The notes beneath the pieces were generated by a model. The model was not told where the DNA came from. It worked only from the letters and a program-made list of their open reading frames with translations, and searched no databases. 64,000 nt of DNA, taken from Nissolia schottii. Lineage: Eukaryota > Streptophyta > Magnoliopsida > Fabales > Fabaceae. Made by a program: the position numbers and the translations under genes. Positions 36,230-49,265 of this stretch are shown here, piece by piece (position 1 is the stretch's first letter; each line of letters starts with the position of its first letter). Location of the stretch: NCBI GenBank assembly GCA_003254905.1, contig QANU01019038.1, forward strand, positions 162,716-226,715. Direction: 5' to 3'.

Positions 36230-37232
36230 TTATGGTGACTTGTAGAATTAGAGAGGAAAAAAAAAAAAAGAAAATAGATTACCACTGTAGCACTCCTAGT
36301 GCGTTGCAGTGGGTCGACAACAATGGACGTTGCAACGCTTCCAATGCCCTACAGTGGTTGGCAAAGGTGAGTTGGATGACAAGTTAGTTTTTTCCCTATA
36401 AATAGAACCTTCCCTTGAGTGTTTTTACTTACTAATTCACTCAAAGAGCTCTAAAGATTGTGATTTGAGCGTTAACTTTCTCTTAGCTCTAATTAATATT
36501 TTGTTCATGGGAAAGTAATGCCTCCACATAGGGTGTCAGTGTTATGTCGTTAGAGTGTTCTGAGTCAGTCAGCGGTGTCATTCGAGTTCCTACCGAGCTC
36601 GCAAAGGACGACAACTAGTTTTCAGCAACTCCTGGTGAATGATTTATTGCTCATTGCTTATTTTAGTCATTATTCTATGTTCATGAATATTTTAAGCATT
36701 TATAGAAAATAAGGATTTGCGAAACGTTTTATTTATGAAAATTATATTTGTGAATGTTACAAATTTTTTTATGAAATTATTTACGAAAGGATTTTAGAAA
36801 TCATGGAAACATTTTTAGAAAAGCAATGAGACCACTGTTTTATTGCATATAGATCAACATGTTGCATGTGTACGTTTGTGAATTTCAGATGTTAGTTATT
36901 TCAGTTATTTTATTAGTTATCAGTTATTTCAGTTATTAGTTATCAGTTATAATGTTCATGCTATTATAGTTAAGTTGTTTTCATGAGAGTAAGATCTATG
37001 ATAGAATAGAACTGTAAGTCAAGGATAGTCTACATTGATCCTAGTATACCTTGTACGACTGTGAAGCCCAGACATAAGGCAGTCCATGAGGCCTGGTGTC
37101 ATGTATCATGTAAATTAAGGCAAGACCGTGGGGCCCAAACATTATCATGAACAGCTAAACCATAATGTTCGGGATCCGTCTATCTAGATACCTCCCTACT
37201 GCTATTTGTTTTAAATGTTTTTACGAAAGCTG

Positions 37233-37297
<65 letters not shown>

Positions 37298-37768
37298 GCC
37301 CATGTTTTGAAATGTCTCGTGGGTGCTGTAGGTGATATCTCGTTCACTGAGGCTCTCTCCAGAGTTCTCACCCCTCAACCTCCTCATTCAGTTGCATGTT
37401 AGAATGCAGAGTAGCAGTGAGTGGAGATCATGGTCAGCTGCAACGACGTCATGATTCTTAAATCAGCAGTCACCTTGAGGTGAAGCTATCCATAGGATAT
37501 GTTTGATTTATTTTATTTTAAATTTGTAATCGAGTCAATGTTTAGAGTGCTCCAATTGTATACAGGCAAGATCTTCAGACCAGTCGCATATTTTACATGT
37601 ATACTTGTATTTATTGTAAATAATTTATATTTATTCAGAAAAAGAAAGTTTTTTATTTGTCTTTAGTTGAAGTTAAGATGCATGTTTTTATGAAAAAAAT
37701 CATTCCTAAGAGACTTTCATAAGAGAAATAGTCTCCTGCATGCTGATAACGAATTTTGGGTTATTACA
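36230..37768 (+). mobile_element. LTR-like insertion (1.5 kb) inside the LINE
   Basis: It splits the LINE exactly at the codons before LFADD, with CATG repeated at both borders (36226-36229, 37769-37772). The right end GGGTTATTACA resembles the family A ending GGGTGTTACA. A TATA box lies in CCTATAAATAGAACC (36402), and a GAGTTCTCACCCCTCAACC landmark (37355) recalls the CTCACCCCCACT of family A. Likely a solo LTR of a related family (inference). It holds a long (TTA)n run. Confidence 0.65.
37228..37297 (+). repeat. (TTA)n microsatellite
   Basis: About 23 units in the LTR-like insertion. Confidence 0.95.
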
Positions 37769-38293
37769 CATGCATTGGGACACTGGGTCTTGAATGTGTT
37801 TAGTAAGATCATCCAAGACTAGGGTGAAGAGATAGAGACTCAGAGTTGACCCTTGATGTAGACCAATGGTGATAGGGAAGTCCTCTGTTGTTGCACCTTG
37901 CGTTCTTACACTAGTTTTGACCCTACCATACATATCTTTGATTGCTTGTATGTAGGCAATCTAAACTCTTTTCTTCTCTAGAATCTTCCATAAAATCTCT
38001 CTTGACACCCTATCTTACAATTTCTCCAAATCAATGAAAATCATATGTAAATTTCTTTGATCCTTCTGATATCTCTCAATCGATCTTCGCAATAGGTAGA
38101 TCGCCTCCATGGTAGACTTCCTAGGCATAAAACCACGTTGATTTTCTATGACATGAGTCTCTTGTCGCAATCTCCTCTCAATTACTCTTTCCCATAATTT
38201 CATAATGTGGCTCATGAATTTAATCCCTCTGTAGTTTACACAATTATATATACATACATATATATAAAGCTGTGTACACCACTTTTTTGTCAT

Positions 38294-38660
38294 TAATCTG
38301 TCACCACATTAAATACACATTTTCTCTCTCCTCTCGCCACTCTTAATTTTTCTAGTTGTTGAAAAATTTGTGCATGTGTGTAGAAATTTTTATGCATTAT
38401 TGTTCAAAAGTTTATGTGCACACGAGCACCAAAGTTTTATTCTTTGTACTTGTTTTCATTTTCGTTTGCATCAAATTTTTTGGTTGTTCATAATTTTGTG
38501 CATTCTTATTCAAGAATTTGTATACGTGAGTACCAAAATTTTCTTATTATTCGTTTTTGTTTCATTTTTGTTTTATTATTTGTTTCTATTTGTTAAAAAG
38601 TTTGTGTACGTCAATTCAAAAGTTTGTGCATCTGCTTTTGTTCCTAAGTAATTTGTATAG
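38294..38660. repeat. Degenerate AAGTTTGTGCA-type repeats
   Basis: Loose repetition of AAATTTGTGCATGTG and related phrases in T-rich DNA. It produces open frames, but the peptides are composition artefacts. Confidence 0.4.
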
Positions 38661-40800
38661 GGAATGAAGTTACCTAAACATGAGTAGAGGTTTGAGGAAG
38701 ACGCCTTGACGGAAGTTCCAATGTCTGGGCAGAAGCTCTAAAGCGGGTTCATTGTGCTAGAGAGGTTGGTGGCAAGGTGTACCTGCAAAGATACTCTGAC
38801 ACTCAAGTAAGCATAAGTGTTGGGTAAGTATTCTAGAGAGTGAATGAGAGATACCTGGTGACCTGAGGTCATGTGCTTTTATAGGTGAGTTAGAATGGCT
38901 AGATAGAGATAGAACGTGGGGAAGTTGAATAATGACTTTTCCTTATTTCGGAGGTTTATCCTTCCTCGCTTATCAAGGAATTGGTTACGCGTTTTGCCGA
39001 TCACAAGAAGAGTAGACGTCACTTCCTCCTTTAGCCTTGTTAGACTAAATTAGGTTCGGAGTCTTGGGTCTGCAACCTAGAGAATGCCTATTAGGCTAGT
39101 CTCTTTTCCGAACTTGTGTTGCGATCTTCTCCTCTTATGGGCATCGTGGAGCTCTCCTCTTGCGCTGACAAGTGCAAACATGTGAGGAGAGCTCCCACTA
39201 CTCCTTAGTGGGCTAAAACCCTTTGAGCCTTTTGGCAAGGTGAGCTCCCTCCCCCACAACCCTTTGTGAGTTAGAGCTCTCTAAATCTTTAGTCTCTAGT
39301 TCGTAATAGCTTTAAAATGTTTGTGCATGGTAGTGAGGTGAGTCCACGCGCTTAAAGTGTCAATGAAGAGGAAGAGAGAGTGTTACAATTACTTTTCGCT
39401 ATTTCATGCGTTGCAGATTCAATTTGATTTAGTCTTGTACATAAAAAATGTAATGCATGTGTATAAAAAAGATTTGTCTATGTATACAAAAGTTTGCGCA
39501 TTCCATATCACTCTATGTACTATATGTATGCATATGACAATATCTATCCGCCTAACATCACTAATTTTATGTATCTCCCTTGACAAAGACACCTCACCTG
39601 CACTATCAGGCATAACGCAGGGTGCTAGAAACCCCGTTTTGTGGGTCCGCTCCGGATAGTGGAACCGACTTTTGAAATCCAAATTCGAATTAAAGTAACG
39701 CACACCACCTTCGTAGTATCATACACACGTTGCAAAAGTATGTTAGACCGGCACTTAAAAGAGTTTGCTACTTACCTACGTAGGTATAATTGGAATTTGC
39801 CCAAACTAAATGCACCCATTACTCTCCCTCAATAACTTTCAGGCATGTGAGCTCACTGATTTTGTGCGTTCTTTATTACTTGGTGCACTTGTGCAAGACG
39901 GTTGACTATGCCAATGTCATTATACTCCTCCTATTTTTATTTGCTTATTCACCTTTCATTTTTTACTTTATAAATATTTGTTATTTTCTAAATTTACATA
40001 ATATAAAATTATTATTTTTTTACTTTATCCATATGAAATACATATAAAAAGTAATTAAACAAAGATAAAGAGAATTAGGAAACACATTAAATAGGGACAA
40101 TGTTGTAAAGTGTTTAATATTAGTCATTTTTACTTGTTTAAATTCATTCATTTATATATCTATATACATTGAGTTATGAACAAACTTTACAATGTAAAAA
40201 ATGACTAACATTAAAAATCAGAGAAAGTATACTACTAAATTTTTTTAACTTTTAACTTTTTAATTATTTTCTTAATATCTTTGCATGACATAAATTAGAC
40301 AAGAAAATAAAAACTGGGTAGTAGATATCATACGCAAACAATTACTACTACCACCAATGTCCAATATGATTTTGATAGTTAATTACTATATATCTAGACT
40401 TGATAATCACGGAAGGAGAGTTGAAAAAACTGAATATTAACATTATTTAAGTATCACCACATGAAAATTGTGAACATTTTGTTAATTAGCAAGTCGTAGA
40501 CCAGATCGTCTTTCTTGGCTCTCAAGTGATTCAATATAATATCAATTTCTTTTGACATTAGATGGGCGAAGAATGAAACGGGTTGGGTAATCAATTTCGT
40601 TTGGATTTTTGACCATTTTCATTTCTTTTGTTTTTGTTTATCTTAAAGATTCCACATGAATCCTAATCACGACGTAGTTAGAGGAAAATAATTCTTCTTA
40701 CATAGAGACGCAATACAACCAGCAACCTCCAAGTATATAAGTAGGCTATGCACTACTAAGGAATGTTTGCTTTGAGCACTAACTTGAATTATTAATTTAG
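38661..40800. other. Unclassified intergenic DNA
   Basis: No gene recognised. Bases 38690-39260 have higher GC and promoter-like TATA in GCTTTTATAGGTGAG (38876), and may be the LTR of an unidentified retroelement. Bases 40100-40225 have weak inverted ends (TTAATATTAGTCATTTTTAC and AATGACTAACATTAA) like the MITE at 40808. Confidence 0.35.
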
Positions 40801-40807
40801 ACCACTA

Positions 40808-40957
40808 CTCTCTCTATTCCACAATGTTAGTCTATTTTATTTTTATAAATTTATTTATAATTTAATGTACACAGAAATAATTTGTGTTCAAATATATTAA
40901 ATTATGAATAAACTTAAAAATGTGAAAGGAACTAACATTATGAAACGGAGAGAATAG
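40808..40957. mobile_element. Stowaway-like MITE, 150 bp
   Basis: The left end CTCTCTCTATTCCACAATG and the right end CATTATGAAACGGAGAG are inverted repeats, flanked by TA on both sides (40806-40807, 40958-40959). The termini resemble the CTCCCTCCGTTCC of Stowaway/Tc1-mariner MITEs. No coding capacity. Confidence 0.7.
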
Positions 40958-43450
40958 TAATTAATAGTTTTTTTATTAAATGTGTTGGTTAGATTTTAAA
41001 AAGAAAATTTTGTAGATAATGTGTAAATTACAATGTCTTTTAACTATTAATTAAAAGTATATTCAGACTTTTCTTGAACCAAAGGTTAAAAGACGACATT
41101 TTAAATTGTGGTTTTGAAAGATGTCTCATAAATAACTATTGCAGACACCATTTTTCATTTGATAATAATAGGTAAAGCTAAAACTATGAATCACTTTCTC
41201 TTCTGTTTTATGTTCATAATATGTATAAATGATTTATAAGTTGTTACACTTCCTGTTCAATTGAATGATACATTTTAAATAAAGTTAATAAAATTTATTT
41301 TAGGGTGAATGTAATTAAAGATAAAGTGATAGTCTTGTGTTTGTGTTAGAATTATTTCTTAAAAAAACTTGACTGACATTAATTTAATTATATCTGAAAC
41401 ATGATCAAAACATACCCTGACCCCCCTAGAACACATAATCAAAACATACGAAATCAGAAAGAAACTGATGGCGATCAAATAATATTATATTAAGTTTATG
41501 GAGTTCCCCTGTTATGTCAGCATTACTTGGTCCCTGTAAGTTGTAAAGAAAGAACCCCACCCTACTTATCCACATGCTATCCACGTTTAGGCTGGGAATT
41601 CTCCACGTAAAAAATAAGGCTGTCTAAAGCTAATAAATAGTGGTCAACGATTTTGAAAATTTTATGTGTGATTTTAATATGTTATATTAGATATGATTTG
41701 TTAGGTTGTGAAAATTCGCGGTATAGGAAGAAACAAATATTATTAAGAGTTTGCATCAAAAAGGTACTGACGATGCGAAATGATAATGAGATTGGAGACA
41801 GGAAGGTTAGTGGTAATTAGCGATAGAAAGTTCGTCAAGGCTCACTAAAGAATGGGTTGCGATAGAGGACTTGTCGCGGGAGTAGTTAATTGGTGACAAA
41901 AAAGTTGCTAAAGGTTATTGAGAAATTGGTCGCAAGGGAATATTAGTCGCGACAGGAATCAAGCGGCGATGGAATTCAAGGTAATTGAGGTCACTAGTTA
42001 ATGAAGGTGTCGACGCGGTTGCGTCATAGTGGTCCTATCTTGGACAAGTATTGCGACAGAATCCAAAACTTAGCGGAAATATGGATTGCAAAATGCATCT
42101 TATGGAGGGAACGACTAACAAATTTAAACACAAAAATAACCTCCTATTTGACGTGGCCACGGAGGGAAATAACTTCTCACCTTCAGAGAAATGACACAAT
42201 CGCTAAGGGATGTGACGAACGTAACCGTTGCATGTCGTGTCGCACATGCAAGCATAATCGGTCTGGATTATGCAGGCCACGACTGATCAAAATGATAACC
42301 GTGGAAGAGTGTGGGAAGGATGTTAACAACAGTCAAGAGCCATGAAACTCTATAAATACAAGGCTTTTGGGATAAACTCGAGGTGGCTCATTGACACTTG
42401 TATCAACTCATGTAAGTCCCCCAGCCGGCAATCAGCAGTCCCACGGAAGCTCAGCGTACACCACCACCTTTTTTTTCTTTTTATTTCCCTGCTTTCCTAG
42501 GAGTAGTTCGTAGATCGTAGCCTCTCTTTGACACTCTTTTTTCCCATTTCTTCACTGTGATCTGTACTAAAATCCTTCTCTCTCTATAAGGATACTTTGT
42601 AATCAAAATCACCATCCGGTGATTATTAATATAAATATATTTGCATTTCTTGTTTTCACTTCCCACTCTTCTCTTAATTGCTAATTCACGCCCTGATCTT
42701 CACCAAGAACACTGCAATCGTTTTTTCTCTTTAAACATTCTTTCGTGTTTGCGCCGAGAGATTCCCTAAAATTATTTTGCGTGAAACATGATTTAAGTCA
42801 TATAATAAATAATATTTTAATTTTTTAAAAGAAGAGGATCAGCAACTTATAAATAGGATATTATTTTTATATGATTTAAAGTATATCTAATATAATATTT
42901 TATCCATTTCTAGGCAATTTTAATGGACAAGTACAACACAGGATAATGGAGCAGCACTTTAATTAAATGAATAATAACAAAAAGAATTTCCAAACAAAAA
43001 TAATTAGGGTGAGTTGTCCTATCCCCAGAGTACGCCCCGCACTCGATTGCAACTTTGGTGGTTGAGCTTAGACATTAGACATTACCATTTTATCTGTCTA
43101 CTATTTGTTGTATTTTTAACAAAATACACGTATTAAAAAATCATTTTATGAAACCTTGAGATAAAAAATAATATAAAGTGTATAAATTAAAGTAATCTTA
43201 AATAATTAACATTATAATTATTAAATGTTATTAAAAATAAAAAAAATTAATAAAGATATAATAAAAAATAATATTTAATATTTTTTAATTTATTAAATAT
43301 CAAGTAATGTTAAATAAAATTTTAAATTAAAAAAAAATATAGAAGGAGAGAGTAAAATGGAGCCCCGGGGTGGTCAGTGCTGAGTGCTGAGTGGACTTTA
43401 TGACAAGGACTGTTTCTTCTCTTAAGCAGCGATAATGGTGCTAAGAGTCC
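40958..43450. other. Intergenic DNA, possible retroelement LTR at 41700-42800
   Basis: No gene recognised. A TATA in CTCTATAAATACAAGG (42350), followed by a long T/C-rich leader, looks like the promoter half of an LTR, but I could not find paired termini. Bases 42790-43340 are extremely AT-rich with no feature. Confidence 0.35.
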
Positions 43451-43665
43451 GTTTACACTTACACTAAAAAATATACATCTTACATATATTTTATATTTAT
43501 ATACATAAAATTTTTATTTTGATATCTGTAAAATTTGTGCACTTAATTAAATATAATTGAGAAAATAATCTATAAATTTGTAATATTTATGTAAAATAAA
43601 GCTTATGCATTATTTATAATGTATATATGAGTGTATAAAATTAGATATACACGTGATATTTTTGT
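43451..43665. mobile_element. MITE (TGCTACACGTACAC family), copy upstream of the receptor kinase
   Basis: Diverged copy: left end GTTTACACTTACACTAAAAA, right end near ATATACACGTGATATTTTTG. The interior aligns with 21401-21603. It lies about 280 bases before the receptor kinase ATG and could supply or disturb promoter elements. Confidence 0.7.
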
Positions 43666-43941
43666 AGCAGCAAACTAGTTAATAAACACGTGGGGATTTT
43701 TCCCATCAAACAAACAACCCCGTTTCAATTTCCAACCCAGCAACCACTCACACACACACTCTACCACATTCTTTTTGCTTCCTCTTCAATTCATCACTCC
43801 ATCACCCCAAAAATCAAACGCGCCCACAAGCATGTTAACATGAGATGAGACCTTGTTAATTTCTTCAGACATTTTCGGACCATTCCCAACCTCAAATTTT
43901 CATTTTCTTTCTTTTTTTCCCTCCCATCCTCTCTTAATGCC

Positions 43942-46020
43942 ATGGCAAAAACACCACCACTGGTTTTCCTCTGCGTTCTCCTCTTGGCCTCATCAAACCC
44001 CGCGGCAAACTCCCAAAACGCAGAGCTCTTCTTCCAAGGGTTCGACGGCGCCGCCGCCGCCGCCAACATAAGCCTAAACGGCGCCGCAACGATAGAGCGC
44101 GGCGGGGCGCTCCGCCTGACAAACGGCGCCCAGAAGGTGGTCGGCCACGCGTTTCACCCAACCCCAATCCGACTGAAGGACTCGCCGTCGTCCAAAGTCT
44201 CGTCCTTCTCCACAGCCTTCGCCTTCGCCATCGTCCCCGAGTACCCGAAGCTCGGCGGGCACGGCTTCGCCTTCGCCGTCGCCACCTCCAAGGACCTCCC
44301 CGGCGGGTACCCCAGCCAGTACCTGGGCCTGCTCGGCCCGAACAACGTCGGGAACTCCTCCAACCACCTCTTCGCGGTGGAGTTCGACACCGTGCAGGAC
44401 TTCGAGTTCGGCGACATCAACGACAACCACGTCGGCGTCAACCTCAACAGCATGGTGTCCAACAAATCAGTCAAGGCCTCAATCTCTCCCGATTCCCAAC
44501 AACAAAACCACCAGAAAGACCTCAACTTGAAGAGCGGAGAAGTGATTCAAGCGTGGGTCGATTACGATTCCGCAAGGACCCAATTGGAGGTTAGGCTCTC
44601 CCAAACCTCATCCAAACCCAGCCTCCCCATCTTGTCCTACCGAGTCGATCTCTCGCCAATCCTCAAAGACGCCATGTACGTCGGATTCTCCTCCTCCACC
44701 GGGTTGCTAGCGAGCTCCCACTACATCCTGGGTTGGAGCTTCAAGCTCAACGGAGAAGCCAAACCCCTGTCCCTGAAGAAACTCCCGTCGCCAAATAACA
44801 GAGCACGAAGAAAGGCCTTGACTCTGTGGCTCTCTCTTGCGGCTTCGTTCGTCGTCCTCCTCTTAACCGGCGTGCCGATGTTCTACCTCGTCAGAAGGAT
44901 GAGGAACGCGGAGGTGATCGAGCCGTGGGAGCTGGAAATCGGGCCCCACAGGTTCCCGTACAAGGAGCTGAAGAAGGCCACGAGGAATTTCAGCCACAAG
45001 AACCTCCTCGGCTTCGGCGGCTTCGGCAGGGTCTACAAGGGCACGCTCCGGAGCGGCGCCGCGGCGGCGGTGAAGCGAGTCTCCCACGAGTCGAGGCAGG
45101 GCTTCCGGGAGTTCCTCTCGGAGATCGAGACCATCGGGAGGCTGCGCCACCGGAACCTCGTGCAGCTCCTGGGGTGGTGCCGGAGCCGCGGCGGCGGCGA
45201 CCTCCTCCTGGTCTACGACTTCATGCCCAACGGGAGCCTGGACAAGTACCTGTACGACGCGCCGAGGGCGGTTCTGAGCTGGGAGCAGAGGTTCAGGATC
45301 GTAAAGGGCGTGGCTTGCGGGCTGTTTTATCTGCACGAGGAGTGTGAGCAAACGGTGATTCACAGAGATGTGAAAGCGGGGAATGTTCTTTTGGACGGCG
45401 AGATGAACGGGAGGCTCGGCGATTTTGGTCTGGCTAAGCTCTACGAGCGAGGGGAGAATCCGGGCACCACGAGGGTGGTGGGGACGCTGGGGTACCTGGC
45501 GCCGGAGCTCACGCGGACGGGGAGGCCGGGCAGGTGCTCGGACGTCTACGCCTTCGGGGCGCTGCTGCTGGAGGTGGTCTGCGGGAGGAGGCCGGTGGAG
45601 GCGAAGGCGATGCCGGAGGAGCTTGTTTTGGTGGAGTGGGTGTGGGAGCGGTACTGCGCGGGGGCGGTGCTGGCGGTGGTGGACCCCAGGCTCGGTGGGG
45701 CCTACGACGAGGGGGAGGTTGTGGCGGTGGTGAAGCTTGGGCTGTTGTGCTCGGGCGAGGCGCCGGAAGGGAGGCCGAGCATGAGGCAGGTGGTGAGGTA
45801 CTTGGAAGGGGAGGTGCCGCTGCCGGATGTCATTCCGGCGCCGGAGTATGGGTGTAAGAAGGGGGGTGGTGGTGGTGGCGGTGGTGTCAGTGAGGTTGAG
45901 GATTTTGTGCATTCGTATGGGGCGTCATCGTCGGCTGGTGATGATGACGTGGAAGGTGGCCCCGGCTTGTCTGTTTCACTTTCCGGTGGGAGGGAGGAGG
46001 GTAAGGGAGAGGGTAGGTAG
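43942..46020 (+). CDS. L-type lectin-domain receptor kinase (LecRK, S.4-like), intronless
   Basis: A 692-residue plasma-membrane receptor kinase. Residues 1-24 are a signal peptide ([24 protein letters not shown]). A legume-lectin extracellular domain spans about 27-268 ([51 protein letters not shown]). A single membrane segment lies at about 292-314 and a Ser/Thr kinase from about 350: G-loop GFGGFG 357-362, catalytic Lys 377 (AVKRV), HRD 474-476, DFG 494-496, GYLAPE. All catalytic residues are present and it is an RD kinase. [16 protein letters not shown] before the kinase is typical of LecRK-S.4/clade IV members. The tail has a Gly run (GGGGGGGG) and an acidic stretch. The ATG lies in AATGCCATGGC, a favourable context. 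The coding DNA is strikingly GC-rich against AT-rich flanks. Such kinases act in immunity or development; the specific ligand is unknown. Confidence 0.93.
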   Translation: MAKTPPLVFLCVLLLASSNPAANSQNAELFFQGFDGAAAAANISLNGAATIERGGALRLTNGAQKVVGHAFHPTPIRLKDSPSSKVSSFSTAFAFAIVPEYPKLGGHGFAFAVATSKDLPGGYPSQYLGLLGPNNVGNSSNHLFAVEFDTVQDFEFGDINDNHVGVNLNSMVSNKSVKASISPDSQQQNHQKDLNLKSGEVIQAWVDYDSARTQLEVRLSQTSSKPSLPILSYRVDLSPILKDAMYVGFSSSTGLLASSHYILGWSFKLNGEAKPLSLKKLPSPNNRARRKALTLWLSLAASFVVLLLTGVPMFYLVRRMRNAEVIEPWELEIGPHRFPYKELKKATRNFSHKNLLGFGGFGRVYKGTLRSGAAAAVKRVSHESRQGFREFLSEIETIGRLRHRNLVQLLGWCRSRGGGDLLLVYDFMPNGSLDKYLYDAPRAVLSWEQRFRIVKGVACGLFYLHEECEQTVIHRDVKAGNVLLDGEMNGRLGDFGLAKLYERGENPGTTRVVGTLGYLAPELTRTGRPGRCSDVYAFGALLLEVVCGRRPVEAKAMPEELVLVEWVWERYCAGAVLAVVDPRLGGAYDEGEVVAVVKLGLLCSGEAPEGRPSMRQVVRYLEGEVPLPDVIPAPEYGCKKGGGGGGGGVSEVEDFVHSYGASSSAGDDDVEGGPGLSVSLSGGREEGKGEGR

Positions 46021-46200
46021 CTCTCTCTGCCTAGTTGATATTTTGATTCTTGTATAGGTTGTTTATTTTGAAATTCAACTAGTGCTTGTGAGAGCCATTA
46101 AGAATGTTTAGGTTCCGAGAGTTTTGGATGGTATATGTAAAGTTTAGGATTTAAACTTTATTATTATTGATGAAAAAGGAAAAAGGAAAAAGGAAAAAGG
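46021..46200. other. 3' flank of receptor kinase with AAAAAGG repeats
   Basis: Presumed 3' UTR, then four copies of GGAAAAA (46174-46202) at the edge of the next retroelement. Confidence 0.5.
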
Positions 46201-46202
46201 AA

Positions 46203-47050
46203 AACTAGTGATAACAGCCTAACAGGTCTGGATCATCATACCAAGTTGAATTTAATTTTGTCAACACTAATTAATATGGTGAAGATATATGATGAGGGTA
46301 TTTAAGTAAAACTTTCAGAGAGATTTTTTAAGGATAATGAAAATATCAAAAGAAAAAGCCTTATTGATGCAATCGACCTTATTGAAAAGTTCACGGTCGA
46401 GAATGTTAGTCTTTACAAAGGGAATATTTTTTGGCATTTTTTTTTCTTCCTTAAGTGAGAGTTAGTGAACGGCAATTAAGAATTTAAGAATAAGAAATGA
46501 TATCAATGAATCTATCCAAATTGATGATCATAGCCGATCCCAATCACCTTGGATGAAACTGAAATGTTAAATGAATGACTTGACCTTTTAAACTATGAAG
46601 GCACGATGAGTTTAAGAAGAAATTGCCTTGCAAGTTATCCGCAACAAGGCGCGCTTGCTTACGACGTGTGGCAGTTACAAAGAACCTGCATAACTTTACA
46701 CAGCAATAACTGCCCACTTCGTAGAAAAAAAGAAAAAACGGGAGAAGTGAGGTTCTGACAATCAAACTATAAGGGGTCACTCAAGGCTATAAATAGGGAC
46801 ACCCAAAACAAAATTAAGGAGGAATTTAGTTGTTAAGAACTCTCAAAGTCTCAACACGTCCCAGTGACAAAGAGTAGTGAGAAGATTTGAGTAGATTTCT
46901 CATTTTCTTTTTTTATTTTTTATTTTTTTTTGTTTTTCTTTTCTTCTTTCCAATTTCTTTCATGGTATCTTTATTACAATCTTTGTACTAAGCACTACTT
47001 GTTATTCCAATAAATAGTGATTGTTGTTCTTGAATCTGCATCTTTACTAA
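46203..47050 (+). mobile_element. Left LTR (family B) of a gag-only retroelement
   Basis: Aligns by eye with 53128-54062: shared blocks TTGAAAAGTTCACGGTCGAG, AATTGATGATCATAG, GGCTATAAATA (TATA, 46788) and GAACTCTCAAAGTCTCAACAC. Borders are approximate. The alignment fades at both ends and several deletions are evident. Confidence 0.65.
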
Positions 47051-48589
47051 AATGGCCAAATCCTTACGTTTTTACACCCACTTATTTGATTTACGTGGCG
47101 ACCGGTCCACGAACTAAATTCCACGTAAAACAAATTGGCACGCTTGATGGGACCTTTTATGCTCTTGCGAAGTTGTACCATGGTATCACATATGTCTTCT
47201 TCTGTAGAGATTAACATGAGTGAAGGAGAAACCAAATCTGTGCATCCCTCTTTGCCGACGTTAACGAAACCTGTGTTGACGCAAATTGGGCAGCAAAGGA
47301 AGACAAAAATATTCCATCAATACCAAACATTAGCAACGTGGCTAGTGGTTCGGTTCCCCCCATACGGGCCACCTCCAGGGTACACCCCCAGGGTATGTGC
47401 CCCCTGTAACATCCCGATTTTCTCTTAGAGGAATAATCGTGATTAATTAATTTTTAATCATGATTAGAGAATTGAGATGGGAAATTTTAGCTAAAATATC
47501 CCTAGGAATTTGGACGTGTCGCGGTAGAAAATTCGGCAGACAACCGAACAGCCGTTGTTCGCCGATGAAATTTGGCACGCAAAACGGTGTACGTGAAAAT
47601 AATCCCCCGGAGAAAAATTCACAAACACCTTCAAACATTAATACCCTTAGGTAGGTGGGAATTAGAGGATCACGACGGTTCAAACGGAATATTTTTCGGA
47701 CGACCATGCGCGACGCACCGAGACTGCGAGCGATAAAACACGAGCGAACCGGGACTGGGAGAAATTAAAATCTCCTCAGCTGATTAGAGAAGGCTGCACG
47801 TTTTTTTTAGAGTTTTTGGTCAAAAATATCCCTTAAATTAAGCTTCCAAAATGTCATTCACCATACCTCATCAAATCATAGCCCATACTTTCCACTATTC
47901 ACCTTTTTTTAATTAAATTCCAAAATTATCAAATTTCTCTCCCTCAAATCAGCCTTGGCTGAACCCTCTCTTTCATTTCTCTCTAAAATTTTTTCATCTC
48001 CTTCAAAACTCCATAGCCATTCTTCTAGCAAGCTTCAAGAACACCACATTGCTCCTAAGGAAAAACAAGCATCCTTGCTACCATTTTCTTCTCTAAAAAC
48101 CGAACCCCACAAGCCCCAAGTTCCCTCATCTCATCCTCATTTCTTTCACTAAAAATCTAGAGGAGAACTCTCATCTTGTTCTCTCTAGAAAACTCAAGTC
48201 ATTCCTCAAGAACACAAGCACATTAAGCTCATTCTTAAGGAAGCAAGCAAGTGGTGCTCCAACACCTTGGAGGCTTCTTGTCAACACTCACACCACCAAC
48301 CAAGGACTCTTTGGAAGTGGGTAACTTAGGCTTTCACTCATTCTTTAGTGCTCTTGAGCTCATGAATGATTTTGTATGTTTATGTGTGTTTTATGTTTAT
48401 GTGTTATATGCTTAATGCCTTGAAATATTTTGTTATAATGTGATAATGTAAAGCAAAGTTAGAGCATGGCTAGAGGTTGAAATGATGTGAGAAACTATGT
48501 ATGTTTGAGTGGAAAGTACATGGAAGAGTTTGAGAAAAGGTGACATAGAACAAAAATGAGGTTTTTGGCATAAAAGGGCAAAATGGTCA

Positions 48590-49265
48590 TTTCGGGATTT
48601 TTGGGTATTTAGAATAAAAATCTGGGTTTCTTTTTATGAAAAATGGGTTTAGAGGTATCAAAAACCTTGGGGTCAAGACTTGAGTCCATTGGAATGTGGT
48701 TAACTAAAATTTTGAAGAAAATTGGTTTTTATGTGCAAAAATGGCATTTTGATCAAAAAGGGCAAATCTGTAATTTCAGGTGTTTGGACTAAAAATCTAG
48801 GTTTCTTTTTATGAAAAATGGGTTTAGAGGTATCAAAAACCTTAGGGTCAAGTCTTGAGTCCATTGGGTTATGGATAAACAAAATTTCAAAGAAAAATCG
48901 GTTTTTCGGACAAAAATGGTATTTTAAGCAAAAGAGGGCAAATCTGTAATTTCAGGTGTTTGGACTAAAAATCTGGGTTTATTAACATGAAAAATGGGTT
49001 TAGAGGTATTAAAAACCTTAGGGTCAAGTCTTGGGTCCATTGGGTTATGGAGAAATAAAATTCCAAAGAAAAATCGGTTTTTATGGGCAAAAAATGATTT
49101 TTGATCAAAAAGGGCAAAACTGTAATTTCAAGTAATGAAATTAAAAATCTGGGTTTGTTTTCATAAAAAGTGGGTTTAGAACTATGAAAAACTTTAGGGT
49201 CAAGCTTTGAGTCCATCGGTCAATGAATGATTAAAAATCCTAACGAAAAATGGGTTTTTCGGGTA
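48590..49265 (+). repeat. Four-unit tandem repeat of about 176 bp
   Basis: GGGTTTCTTTTTATGAAAAA or a close variant recurs at about 48625, 48802, 48977 and 49150, spacing 173-180 bases. Each unit also carries AGGTATCAAAAACCTTAGGG, GAGTCCATTGG and AAAAAGGGCAAA. Minus-strand frames in adjacent units give similar peptides (DSRLDPKVF / DSKLDPKVF), which reflects the repeat and not a protein gene. Confidence 0.85.

Larger units (their letters stand above)
33603..38293 (-). mobile_element. RTE-like LINE, reverse transcriptase relic in three pieces
   Basis: Minus-strand pieces are 38293-37773, 36229-35728 and 33650-33603, interrupted by insertions at 36230-37768 and 33651-35727. The reading includes [64 protein letters not shown], then MLFADDIVLVGES across the first break, and YGIECWAIKCQQENK. 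FADD is the reverse transcriptase catalytic box. The third piece (ATTGCATTAG...TATAGTAAAAAAGATG on the minus strand) continues exactly as the related LINE at 57675-57720 does. Stops and frameshifts make it inactive. The 5' part and 3' tail are missing. Confidence 0.85.

Noticed and set aside
44074..45912. Long minus-strand and shifted plus-strand frames over the receptor kinase (for example 44863-45912 minus)
   Set aside because: Shadows of the GC-rich true frame; no domain, and Arg/Pro/Gly-biased peptides.
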